A stretch of DNA of 64,000 nt, from positions 1 to 64,000 of the forward strand of contig JBCCUL010000043.1 in assembly GCA_039197065.1 (NCBI GenBank), given 5' to 3'. Positions within the stretch are counted from its first letter, which is position 1. Every line of letters starts with the position of its first letter. The notes beneath the pieces were generated by a model. That model was not told the origin of the DNA. It did not search any database and saw only the letters and a list, made by a program, of their open reading frames with translations. This stretch comes from JANQPX01 sp039197065. Its GTDB lineage: Bacteria > Pseudomonadota > Alphaproteobacteria > Geminicoccales > Geminicoccaceae. A program made the translations under genes and the position numbers. Positions 26,512-34,201 of this stretch are shown piece by piece.

Positions 26512-27390
26512 ATGGATAGCGTTGACGATCTTCAAGAACGCCTCGCGGCAGCCGGCTATGTCGCCGACGAGACGCTCGCTGCCGCCTTGCAGCTCACGCT
26601 TCAGCTCGGTCGGCCGCTGCTCCTCGAAGGGGAAGCCGGCGTCGGCAAGACGGAGATCGGCAAGACGCTCGCCGCGATCCAGGACACCAGGCTGATTCGC
26701 CTCCAGTGCTATGAGGGCCTGGATGCCAGTCAGGCGATCTACGAGTGGAACTATCGCCGCCAGCTGCTCGCGATCAAAGCTCAGGAGCAAGGTGGCAAAG
26801 CGGCCGATGAAATCGAAGCCGAGATTTTCTCCGAGCGGTTCCTCCTGAGGCGACCACTTCTCGAAGCGATCAGCCAAGTAACGCCTCCAGTGCTACTGGT
26901 GGACGAGATCGATCGGGCGGATGAGGAGTTCGAGGCCTATCTCCTGGAGATCCTGGCCGACTTCCAGATCACCATCCCCGAGCTTGGCACGATCGAGGCG
27001 GTCTCGATCCCCCATGTCATCCTCACCAGCAACGGCACCCGCGCGCTTTCAGACGCCCTTCGCCGCCGCTGCCTCTACACCTGGATCGACTTTCCGAGCG
27101 AGGAGCGCGAACGCGAAATCATCCAAAAGTGCCTTCCGCAAATTGAGCCCGTGCTCGCCGAGCAGATTGCGCGCTTCGTCCAGGCCCTGCGCAAGGAGGA
27201 GCTGGAGAAAACGCCGGGCATCGCCGAGACGCTGGACTGGGCGGCCGCTTTGGTCGGCCTCGACATCAAGACCCTGGACGGCGATCCCGAGAGCCTGCGG
27301 AAGACTTTGATCTGCCTGCTCAAGACCGAGGCGGACCAGGCGGCCGTGACCAAAGAAGTCACCAGCCGGCTCGCCGGACGGGCGGCCTGA
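26512..27390 (+). CDS. coxD: CoxD, MoxR-type AAA+ ATPase for Mo-Cu site maturation
   Basis: 292 residues, AAA+ ATPase of the MoxR family with Walker A GEAGVGKTE near residue 40, Walker B VLLVDEIDRADEEFE and sensor region LTSNGTRALSDALRRRCLYTWIDFP. In Oligotropha CoxD partially unfolds apo-CO dehydrogenase so that the sulfido and copper ligands can be inserted (established knowledge). The ATG at 26512 is chosen over an in-frame TTG at 26476 because family homology begins there. It lies 66 bp after coxL and 2 bp before coxE. Confidence 0.94.
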   Translation: MDSVDDLQERLAAAGYVADETLAAALQLTLQLGRPLLLEGEAGVGKTEIGKTLAAIQDTRLIRLQCYEGLDASQAIYEWNYRRQLLAIKAQEQGGKAADEIEAEIFSERFLLRRPLLEAISQVTPPVLLVDEIDRADEEFEAYLLEILADFQITIPELGTIEAVSIPHVILTSNGTRALSDALRRRCLYTWIDFPSEEREREIIQKCLPQIEPVLAEQIARFVQALRKEELEKTPGIAETLDWAAALVGLDIKTLDGDPESLRKTLICLLKTEADQAAVTKEVTSRLAGRAA

Positions 27391-27392
27391 TC

Positions 27393-28568
27393 ATGGCCAA
27401 CGTCGACGCTCGGGCCGCGCCCGCGGCGCGCATGGTCGGCTTCATCGACCATCTCCGCAGCAACGACTTCGCGGTCGGCCCCAAGGAGACCGAAGCCGCC
27501 CTCACACTTCTCGCCGATGAGCGCTGGCTGCCGCAGCGTCACGCGCGGCTCGGCCTTCGCTGTCTCCTGGCCTCGCGAAAGGACGACTGGGAGCGCTTCG
27601 ACGATCTGTTCGAGGCCTATTGGTTTCGGCGCGGAAAAACTCGCGAGCGAGCGAGGTCGAAACCCGGTGCGGCCACCGGCAAGCAACACCCCGAGATCTG
27701 GCAGGACCATCTCGGCGATGGCCGATCGGCTAAGCGTGGCGCGCAACAGGAGGCCGCAGGGGACGATGAAACCGTCTCGTCTTCGGGCCAGGGCCGTCTC
27801 ATTGCGACGACGGAGACGACGCTCCAACGCACCGATCTTCGCCACATCACGGACCCGGACGAGATCAAGGCGGCGGAACACCTCGCCTACCGCCTAGCCT
27901 CCGCCATCCGCTACCGCCTAAGCCGCCGCTACCGTCAAAGTAAGCGAGGTTCGCGTCCGGACCTCCGCCGCACCATCCGCGCAAACCTACAAAATGGCGG
28001 CGACCCGCTGGAACTGGTCACCAAGGCACGGCCCGACCGTCCCGTCCGTCTGGTGGTGCTGCTCGACGTCTCGGGCTCGATGCAGCCCTACAGCCGCTTC
28101 TTCCTGCAGTTCGTGAAAGGCCTCGTCTGCAGCTGGCTCGACACCGAGGCCTTCCTCTTCCACACCCGCCTGGTGCGCGTCACCGATGCGGTGCGGGATC
28201 GCGATTCGATCCGCGCGATGAGCAAGCTCGCGCTGATGGCCGAAGGCTTCGGCGGCGGCACCAAGCTCGGCCATTGCCTCCGCGTCTTCAACGACCGCTA
28301 CGCAAAGTCGACGGTCGACAGCCGCACCGTCTTCTTCATCCTTTCCGACGGCTACGACACGGGGTCCTGCGAGGACCTCGTTGACGCGCTATCGCGCCTA
28401 AGGAAACGAGCGCCACGCCTGGCGTGGTTGAATCCGCTGCTTGGTTGGCGGGATTATGAGCCGGTCAACAGGGCGATGGTCTCGGCCATGCCGCTGATCG
28501 ACCACTTCGCCGCCGCCCATACGCTCGAAGCGCTCGCGGCGATCGAAGCCGATCTGGCGAGGCTCTGA
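27393..28568 (+). CDS. coxE: CoxE, VWA-domain maturation protein
   Basis: 391 residues. The C-terminal half is a von Willebrand A domain with the metal-ion-dependent adhesion site DVSGSM near residue 225, followed by FFILSDGYDTG; the N-terminal half is the CoxE-specific helical region (FIDHLRSNDFAVGPKETEAAL). MoxR ATPases work with VWA partners; CoxE is needed with CoxD and CoxF to build the Cu-S-Mo centre. It follows coxD by 2 bp and precedes coxF by 3 bp. The lysine- and arginine-rich linker between the two halves (about residues 85-185) is probably flexible. Confidence 0.93.
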   Translation: MANVDARAAPAARMVGFIDHLRSNDFAVGPKETEAALTLLADERWLPQRHARLGLRCLLASRKDDWERFDDLFEAYWFRRGKTRERARSKPGAATGKQHPEIWQDHLGDGRSAKRGAQQEAAGDDETVSSSGQGRLIATTETTLQRTDLRHITDPDEIKAAEHLAYRLASAIRYRLSRRYRQSKRGSRPDLRRTIRANLQNGGDPLELVTKARPDRPVRLVVLLDVSGSMQPYSRFFLQFVKGLVCSWLDTEAFLFHTRLVRVTDAVRDRDSIRAMSKLALMAEGFGGGTKLGHCLRVFNDRYAKSTVDSRTVFFILSDGYDTGSCEDLVDALSRLRKRAPRLAWLNPLLGWRDYEPVNRAMVSAMPLIDHFAAAHTLEALAAIEADLARL

Positions 28569-28571
28569 GCG

Positions 28572-29315
28572 ATGAGCCTGACCCTGGACGCCACCCTTGG
28601 ACTGATCGAGGATCTCCGAAAGCGCGGCCAGGATTTTTGCGTCTGCACCATCGTCAGGACGGCGAACGCGACCTCGGCCAAGGCCGGCGCCAAGGCGGTG
28701 GTCACGTCGGATGGCGTGCTCCACGGCTTCGTCGGCGGCGGTTGCGTGCAGGGTGCCGTGCGCAAGGCGGCGCTCGAGGTTCTGGCGGCGGGCGAGCCTC
28801 GTCTGATGCGGGTAAAGCCCAGGGACGATGTTGATGCGTCGACCGACCAGGACGGCGTCGAGCTGCACGGCTCCAGCTGTCCGAGCGGCGGCACGGTCGA
28901 ATTCTTCCTGGAGCCGACCCGCCAGCGCATGCGTCTCCTGATCCTCGGAAGCTCACCGGTCGCCGCAGCCCTTTCCCGGCTCGGCCAGGCGGTCGGCGTC
29001 GAGACCATGGCCGAGGAAGAGTTCGCTGCTGACCTTGATCTTCGCGAACGGGACGCCGTGGTCGTCGCCACCCAGGGACGCGGCGATCGCCAGGCGCTCG
29101 AAGCCGCGCTTCGATCCGAGGCCGGCTATGTCGGCATGATCGGCAGCCGAAAGAAGATCGCAACGCTACTGGAGCGCATCGGCGCAGGCGTTTCCGATGA
29201 ACGCAGGCAGGCGCTGCACGGCCCGGCCGGGCTCGACATCGGCGCGATCGAACCGGAGGAGATCGCGCTTTCCATTCTATCCGAGATCATCCGGGAACGC
29301 CGGAGCCATCGATAG
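28572..29315 (+). CDS. coxF: CoxF, XdhC/CoxI-family maturation protein
   Basis: 247 residues. N-terminal XdhC_CoxI domain with the conserved GGGCVQGAV cysteine motif near residue 56, and a C-terminal Rossmann XdhC_C domain (RLLILGSSPVAAALSRLG near 118, YVGMIGSRKK near 193, LDIGAIEPEEIALSILSEI near 225). XdhC proteins bind the molybdenum cofactor and help sulfurate it before insertion; CoxF is the cox-cluster version required for a functional centre. Last cox gene here: coxG and coxI-type genes found in other clusters are not in the window. It converges on the deacetylase gene with only 15 bp between stops. Confidence 0.92.
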   Translation: MSLTLDATLGLIEDLRKRGQDFCVCTIVRTANATSAKAGAKAVVTSDGVLHGFVGGGCVQGAVRKAALEVLAAGEPRLMRVKPRDDVDASTDQDGVELHGSSCPSGGTVEFFLEPTRQRMRLLILGSSPVAAALSRLGQAVGVETMAEEEFAADLDLRERDAVVVATQGRGDRQALEAALRSEAGYVGMIGSRKKIATLLERIGAGVSDERRQALHGPAGLDIGAIEPEEIALSILSEIIRERRSHR

Positions 29316-29330
29316 CTGAGGCGGTAGCGC

Positions 29331-30218
29331 CTATGCCGCATCCGAGCTGATCGTTCTGAAGTGATCGTTGATCGCGCCGGCAGTCGTAAACCAGACCCGT
29401 CCATTCGCCTGGCTTTTGATCGTGCGGAGCGCTCTGGCAAGGTGCTTCAGGCGATGGGGGTGGCCCATCAGATAGGCGTGAAGCGCAATACCGATCACCA
29501 ACGGGCGATCTTTGCTTTCGTCCAGCATGATCTCGAAGGCGTCCAAGATCATGTCAGCGAACTCCGCGCCTTCACGTTTGCGCGCGACGATCTGGGGAAT
29601 GTCGTTCAGTTCCTGCGGATAGGGTACGGCTAGAATTCGGCCGCGGCGCGTGCGCATCCAGACGGGCTGATCGTCGTGGCACCAATCCAGCACATACTCG
29701 TAACCGGCCTCGTCGAGGAGATCGGGCGTCACCCGGCTTTCCGAAATCCAAGGGCCGAGCCAGCCTTTCGGAGGCCGCCCCTCGGCGGCGGTGATCGTCG
29801 ACGTCGCCTCCGCGATCAGCCTAGCCTCATCCGCTTCGGCTAGATCGCCCTGGCGTTCCGCATTGGTCCGTCCATGGCCGGCGATCTCGTCACCCCGATT
29901 GCGGAACGCCTCGATCACGCGCGGCGCATGTGCGTACATCTCACTGTTCACCAAAGCGGTCGTCGGCAGGCTCAGCTCGTCGAACAGGGACAGCATGCGC
30001 CAGACCCCGGCCCGGTTGCCGTAGTCGCGCCAGGCGTAGTTCAGCACATCCGGTTCCGGACCGCCGGGCGCCAGCGTCGCCCCCAGCCCGTCGCCGAAGG
30101 CGAAACATTCGAGATTCATGCCGATGTAGAAGGCCAATCTCGCGCCATTCGGCCAATCGAACACCGGCCTGTCCGGTAGGGCTGAGTAGGCGTAACGATG
30201 ATGTTGGGAGAGCGGCAT
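29331..30218 (-). CDS. Polysaccharide deacetylase-family protein (NodB/PuuE-like)
   Basis: 295 residues, carbohydrate esterase 4 / NodB-homology fold of the soluble subgroup that includes cyclic-imide hydrolases and PuuE-type allantoinases. Seen features are FYIGMNLECF near 25, LSLPTTALVNSEMYAHAPRVIEAFRNRGDEIAGHGRTNAERQ and GIALHAYLMGHPHRLKHLARAL. There is no signal peptide, so a cytoplasmic enzyme on small C-N substrates is more likely than a cell-wall deacetylase. Divergent from the second TRAP transporter, with 187 bp between them, so it may process the imported solute (inference). Confidence 0.82.
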   Translation of the reverse strand: MPLSQHHRYAYSALPDRPVFDWPNGARLAFYIGMNLECFAFGDGLGATLAPGGPEPDVLNYAWRDYGNRAGVWRMLSLFDELSLPTTALVNSEMYAHAPRVIEAFRNRGDEIAGHGRTNAERQGDLAEADEARLIAEATSTITAAEGRPPKGWLGPWISESRVTPDLLDEAGYEYVLDWCHDDQPVWMRTRRGRILAVPYPQELNDIPQIVARKREGAEFADMILDAFEIMLDESKDRPLVIGIALHAYLMGHPHRLKHLARALRTIKSQANGRVWFTTAGAINDHFRTISSDAA

Positions 30219-30405
30219 TGTTCTTGCAAGTCTTTCGGAAGGCTAGGAACGGTGTCGATGGCGTGGTGCCATGACATGTAAACTCTGCCCTTGTTTTGGG
30301 CAGGTGTCGATATGTGCTCGCTTTTGGTGCAGTTGACCTCTCCTCCTTAGGGATCGTCGCTGCAGCAAGGCCCGAAAGCATAAATCGCAAACCGAGGGAG
30401 GTACC

Positions 30406-31485
30406 ATGGAGCGCAGGAACTTTTTGACAGGGGCGGGCGTCGCGTCGGCCGGCATATTGGCGGCACCGGCGATCGCCAAAGCCCAGACCATCGAATGGAA
30501 GATGACCACGGCCTTCCCGCCGGGGCAGCCATTCTACTCGGTGGGTCCCGGCTCGCTCACCGACCTGACCGATCGGATCCGGGACATGTCGAATGGCCGC
30601 CTCGACATCAAGGTGTTTCATGGCGGCGAGCTCGTGCCGGCCTTCGAAGGTTTCGACGCGGTGCGCCAGGGCGTGGTCGAGTGCAATGGCTGGGTCAGCT
30701 ATTTCGGCGCCGGCAAGGTGCCGGCCGCGCAGTTCTTCGGCGCCGTGCCGTTCGGCATGTCGACCCAGGGCCAGAATGCCTGGTTTTATATCGGCGACGG
30801 GATCAAGCTCTGGCATGAGGTCTACGAGCCGCTCGGCCTGGTCGCTTTTCCGGTCGGCGCCACCGGCGTGCAGATGACGGGCTGGTTCAACAAGGAGATC
30901 AACAGCGTTTCGGACATGGAAGGCCTGCGCCTGCGCATTCCGGGTCTGGCCGCCAAGGCCTATGCGCGGATCGGCGTCGACGTGAAGCTGCTCCCGGGCG
31001 GCGAGATCTTCCCGGCGCTCGAACGCGGCGTGATCGATGCCGCCGAATGGGTGGGGCCGGCGCAGGACAAGATCCTCGGCCTCAACAACGCGGCGACATA
31101 CTACTACACCACCGGCTGGCACGAACCGACCACCGTGACCGAGCTCGCCATCAACAAGGCGGCATGGGACACGCTCGATGACGATCTGAAGGCGATCGTC
31201 GAAAACGCCTGCGCCGCCTGCAACGTCATTTCCCATTCCTGGGCGGAAGCGAACAATGCTGCGGCTTTGAAGGAGTTCGAAGCGACCGGCACGGAGATTC
31301 GCACCTTGCCCAAGGACGTGGTGGAAGCGCTCAGGAAGGAGATGGGTCCCGTCTACGACGAGCTCGCCGCCGACGATCCGATGTTCAAGAAGGTGATGGA
31401 CAGCTATTTCGCCTTCAAGGAAGAACACGACGTCTGGGCCTCCGCCTCCGAGACCGTCTGGCACAGCGAATTGCGCCAGGCTTGA
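30406..31485 (+). CDS. dctP: TRAP transporter solute-binding protein DctP (second)
   Basis: 359 residues with a twin-arginine signal (MERRNFLTGAGVASAGILAAPAIAKAQ region). Mature protein has GELVPAFEGFDAVRQGVVECN, the ligand-anchoring LRLRIPGLAAKA segment and IDAAEWVGPAQDKILG, closely paralleling the first DctP at 10.1-11.2 kb. It belongs to the keto-acid-like subgroup. A gaggtacc stretch with ggaggta just before the ATG serves as ribosome-binding site. First gene of the dctP-Q-M operon; divergent from the deacetylase-like gene. Ligand unknown. Confidence 0.93.
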   Translation: MERRNFLTGAGVASAGILAAPAIAKAQTIEWKMTTAFPPGQPFYSVGPGSLTDLTDRIRDMSNGRLDIKVFHGGELVPAFEGFDAVRQGVVECNGWVSYFGAGKVPAAQFFGAVPFGMSTQGQNAWFYIGDGIKLWHEVYEPLGLVAFPVGATGVQMTGWFNKEINSVSDMEGLRLRIPGLAAKAYARIGVDVKLLPGGEIFPALERGVIDAAEWVGPAQDKILGLNNAATYYYTTGWHEPTTVTELAINKAAWDTLDDDLKAIVENACAACNVISHSWAEANNAAALKEFEATGTEIRTLPKDVVEALRKEMGPVYDELAADDPMFKKVMDSYFAFKEEHDVWASASETVWHSELRQA

Positions 31486-31497
31486 ACCGCGACGTCA

Positions 31498-31521
31498 ACG
31501 GGGCGGGCCAGCCCGCTCCGT
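31498..31521 (+). promoter_or_regulatory. Stem-loop between dctP and dctQ (second TRAP operon)
   Basis: acggggcggg (31498-31507) pairs with cccgctccgt (31512-31521) over 10 bp with one G-U and a 4-nt loop. It lies 13 bp after the dctP stop, has no T-run, and occupies the same place as hairpins in the first TRAP and the nitrate transporter operons. Probably limits permease expression or protects dctP mRNA. Confidence 0.6.
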
Positions 31522-31531
31522 CGGTCATGCC

Positions 31532-32059
31532 ATGACCGGTTTTCTGCAAAAAGCGCTGTCGGCGGCCGAGGTGATCGATCGCATCACCCGGGCCGCCGGC
31601 AAGCTCGGCACGCTCCTGCTCCTAGCACTGATCGCCCTGGTGGGCTGGAACGTCGCCGGGCGCTATGTCGTGGGTGGCGGCTCGGTCGCTCTGCAGGAGC
31701 TGGAATGGCACCTGCTGGCCCCGGTGGCGATCCTCGGCATCACGCTTCTGGTGCTGGAGAAGGGCCATGTTCGCGTGGACATGGTCTATGACCGCATGCC
31801 GGAACGGGCGCAGACCTGGCTTGATCTGATCTCGATGATCTGCGGAATCGTGATAGCTGTCTTGTTCATCAAATACTCGATCGGCTTCGTCGAGAGTTCG
31901 TGGTCGCTGCGCGAGGGCTCGGCCGATCCCGGCGGGCTGCCGGCACGCTACCTGCTGAAGGCGATGATCCCGCTCGGCTTCGCTTTGTTTGCGCTGCAAT
32001 GCCTCGCCAATGCGATCCGCTACGCCGTGAAGCTGGCTGACGACCGGGAAACGCCATGA
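31532..32059 (+). CDS. dctQ: TRAP transporter small permease DctQ (second)
   Basis: 175 residues, four predicted helices. Family segments are VGWNVAGRYVVGGGSVALQELEWHLLAPVAILGITLLVLEKGHVRVDMVYDRM. It is 46 bp after dctP, across a stem-loop, and overlaps dctM by 4 bp (ATGA). The ribosome-binding site is weak, consistent with low expression relative to dctP. Confidence 0.92.
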   Translation: MTGFLQKALSAAEVIDRITRAAGKLGTLLLLALIALVGWNVAGRYVVGGGSVALQELEWHLLAPVAILGITLLVLEKGHVRVDMVYDRMPERAQTWLDLISMICGIVIAVLFIKYSIGFVESSWSLREGSADPGGLPARYLLKAMIPLGFALFALQCLANAIRYAVKLADDRETP

Positions 32060-33381
32060 GCGTCGACGAACTCCTCGCCATCGGCATGATCCTGACCTTC
32101 ATGATGCTGCTGCTCGGCGGCGTGCCGGTCGGCATCGGCATTGCGACGGCAGGGTTCATCTTCGGCTGGATGGGTTTTGGCGACTTTCTGTTCAATCTGA
32201 GCCCGGCGCGCATCTATGGCGTCGTCACCAAATATGAATTTCTGGCGATTCCGCTCTTCGTCTATATGGGCGTGATGCTCGAGAAGTCGCGGGTCGCGGA
32301 GGACATGCTGGATGTGATCGGCCGGCTGTCCGGAGGCCTGCATGGCGGCATGGCGCTGGCCCTTGTCCTGGTGGGCGTCTTGATGGGCGCGTCGACCGGC
32401 ATCGTCGGCGCTACGGTGGTCACCCTGACGCTCCTGACCATGCCGATCCTTTTAAAGCGCGGCTATGATCCGGGCGTTGCCGCCGGCACCATCTGCGCGT
32501 CCGGCACGCTCGGCCAGATCATCCCGCCTTCCCTGGTGCTGATCCTGCTCGCCGACATCATGGCGGAGAGCGTCGGCACGTTGTTTGCAGCCTCCCTGCT
32601 GCCGGGCCTGATGCTCGCCGGGCTTTATTGCGCCTATATTCTGGCCCTGGGCTGGTTCAGACCCGGCCTGCTGCCGCCGATCCCGGTGGATGAGCGGAAG
32701 GACATTGCCGGGATGGCTCTGTTCCTGGCGGCGGTCAAAGCGCTGGCGCCGCCGCTGCTGCTGATCGGCGGCGTCCTGGGATCGATCATCGGCGGTTTTG
32801 CGGCCCCCACCGAAGCGGCAGGCGTCGGCGCCATCCTCTCGATTGCGGTGGCGGCGCTCTACGGTCGTCTGACCGCAAAGATGATCTGGGACGTGGCCGA
32901 GAGCGCGCTTCGCATCTCAGCGATGATCTTCTTCATCCTGATCGCGGCGCAGGTGTTCTCGATCGCGTTTCGCGGCCTGGATGGCGAAGCCCTGGTCAGG
33001 GATATGCTGGCCCTTACGCCCGGCGGCGAAACCGGCGCTCTGATCTTCATGATGCTGCTCCTGTTCGTGCTCGGTTTTTTCCTGGAATGGATCGAGATCA
33101 GCTATATCGCGCTTCCTCTCCTCTTGCCGTTCTTCATGGAAGCAGGCGTCGACATGGTGTGGCTGGCCGCCCTGGTCGCTCTCAATCTGCAGACGTCATT
33201 TCTGACGCCGCCCTTCGGCTGGGCCTTGTTCTTCCTGAAAGGCGTTGCGCCGCCCGACGTCACCACCAAGGCGATCTATTGGGGCGTGTTGCCCTTCATC
33301 GTCATTCAGCTCATCGCCCTCATCATACTCTTCAATGTTCCCGGCCTGGCGCTTTGGTTGCCGGCAGCGATCGGGTGGTGA
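32056..33381 (+). CDS. dctM: TRAP transporter large permease DctM (second)
   Basis: 441 residues with about 12 helices. Matches DctM landmarks IPLFVYMGVMLEKS, GASTGIVGATVVTLTLLTMPILL, SGTLGQIIPPSLVLILLADIM and LQTSFLTPPFGWALFFLKGVAPPDV. It is clearly paralogous to the DctM at 8.1-9.4 kb but shorter because it lacks the acidic cytoplasmic insert. The nasT promoter begins about 30 bp after its stop codon. Confidence 0.94.
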   Translation: MSVDELLAIGMILTFMMLLLGGVPVGIGIATAGFIFGWMGFGDFLFNLSPARIYGVVTKYEFLAIPLFVYMGVMLEKSRVAEDMLDVIGRLSGGLHGGMALALVLVGVLMGASTGIVGATVVTLTLLTMPILLKRGYDPGVAAGTICASGTLGQIIPPSLVLILLADIMAESVGTLFAASLLPGLMLAGLYCAYILALGWFRPGLLPPIPVDERKDIAGMALFLAAVKALAPPLLLIGGVLGSIIGGFAAPTEAAGVGAILSIAVAALYGRLTAKMIWDVAESALRISAMIFFILIAAQVFSIAFRGLDGEALVRDMLALTPGGETGALIFMMLLLFVLGFFLEWIEISYIALPLLLPFFMEAGVDMVWLAALVALNLQTSFLTPPFGWALFFLKGVAPPDVTTKAIYWGVLPFIVIQLIALIILFNVPGLALWLPAAIGW

Positions 33382-33412
33382 CGTCCTAGGCGGCATCAGG
33401 CGCCGATGCGGT

Positions 33413-33428
33413 TGGCATTCTTCTTGCT
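33413..33428 (+). promoter_or_regulatory. -24/-12 (sigma-54) promoter of nasT
   Basis: TGGCATTCTTCTTGCT fits the sigma-54 consensus TGGCAC-N5-TTGCW with one mismatch; GG (33414-33415) and GC (33426-33427) are separated by exactly 10 bp. Predicted start is near 33439, about 40 nt before nasT. Implies RpoN and an NtrC-type activator, as expected for nitrogen-limitation control. Confidence 0.65.
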
Positions 33429-33478
33429 GAAATTGAAACAGGCTTATTCACGAAGCAGGACCTGGATTTCTGCCAGAG

Positions 33479-34054
33479 ATGCGCATTCTCGTCGTTGATG
33501 ACAGCGAAGAACGGGGCAGGGCGGTCAAGGAAGCGCTTGACGGCACGGATTGCGTCGTGGTTGGGCAGGTTCATTCCAGTGCGGCCCTTCGCAATGTCTT
33601 GAAGCGCCAGGACGTCGATGTGGTCATCGCCAGCATGTCCAGCCCGGATCGGGATACGCTCGAGAGTTTCCGCACCAGCGCCGACGAAAACCCGCGCGCG
33701 GTCGTGATGTTCGTCGATGAGGACGGTGCCGATATGGCGAGCGAGGCGGTGCGTGCCGGCGTGTCGGCCTATATCGTCGACGGCTTCGCCTCCAAGCGCG
33801 TGCGCTCGGTGCTGGAGGTGGCGATCCTGCGTTTCCAGGAGTTTCAGCGCCTGAAGGGCGAATTGGAGAAGAGCAAGGCCGCCCTTGCCGACCGCAAGCT
33901 GATCGATCGCGCCAAGGGTATCTTGATGGAGCAGCGCGGTTTGAACGAAGCGGACGCCTATGCGCTGCTGCGCAAGACGGCGATGGCGCAGAACCAGAAG
34001 ATTGTCGATGTCGCCAGGAGTGTGCTGTCCGTGACCGAGCTGCTGAAGACGTGA
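33479..34054 (+). CDS. nasT: NasT-like ANTAR antiterminator of nitrate assimilation
   Basis: 191 residues: receiver-like domain (about 1-115), coiled-coil linker (about 118-138) and an ANTAR RNA-binding domain (about 138-188, LIDRAKGILMEQRGLNEADAYALLRKTA). NasT proteins bind dual hexaloop hairpins in leader RNAs and prevent termination; NasS holds NasT inactive when nitrate or nitrite is absent. The usual phospho-acceptor Asp is apparently replaced: the strand reads DVVIASMSSPDRD, with S52 where Asp is expected, although the early acidic pair D7/D8 remains. This fits control by protein partner rather than phosphorylation. It is transcribed from its own -24/-12 promoter, ahead of nasS. Confidence 0.9.
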   Translation: MRILVVDDSEERGRAVKEALDGTDCVVVGQVHSSAALRNVLKRQDVDVVIASMSSPDRDTLESFRTSADENPRAVVMFVDEDGADMASEAVRAGVSAYIVDGFASKRVRSVLEVAILRFQEFQRLKGELEKSKAALADRKLIDRAKGILMEQRGLNEADAYALLRKTAMAQNQKIVDVARSVLSVTELLKT

Positions 34055-34061
34055 TGGTTCT

Positions 34062-34077
34062 TGGCACGATGCTTGCG
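34062..34077 (+). promoter_or_regulatory. -24/-12 (sigma-54) promoter of nasS
   Basis: TGGCACGATGCTTGCG matches TGGCACG-N4-TTGC fully, with GG (34063-34064) and GC (34075-34076) 10 bp apart. It starts 7 bp after the nasT stop. The predicted start near 34088 coincides with the first leader hairpin, which supports both assignments. Confidence 0.78.
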
Positions 34078-34086
34078 AGGAAATGA

Positions 34087-34190
34087 GTGAGGCCAATGGC
34101 GGCCTCGCCATTCGGATCGATGAGGGTCCGAATTAGCGGATGACGGCGTCCGGGCTGCACAGGGTTTGTGCGCACGGGCGCTATTTTTTT
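34087..34190 (+). promoter_or_regulatory. NasT-type (ANTAR) leader RNA and terminator upstream of nasS
   Basis: Three successive hairpins each have a 6-nt loop: 34089-34106 (GAGGCC stem, loop AATGGC with A1 and G4 as in the ANTAR consensus), 34110-34133 (9-bp stem, loop GATGAG) and 34137-34152 (5-bp stem, loop GACGGC). Spacers are 3 nt. The third overlaps the 5' arm of an intrinsic terminator (gcgtccg 34146-34152 with cgggcgc 34175-34181, inner GCACA/TGTGC stem, then seven T at 34184-34190). Binding of an ANTAR protein would hold the hairpins and block the terminator. nasS starts 11 nt after the T-run. Confidence 0.72.
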
Positions 34191-34201
34191 GGCAAGACGG
34201 C

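Noticed and set aside
29941..31464. 507-codon minus-strand open frame
   Set aside because: Runs antisense through the second dctP and into another frame of the deacetylase gene; its tail is an out-of-frame copy of deacetylase codons.
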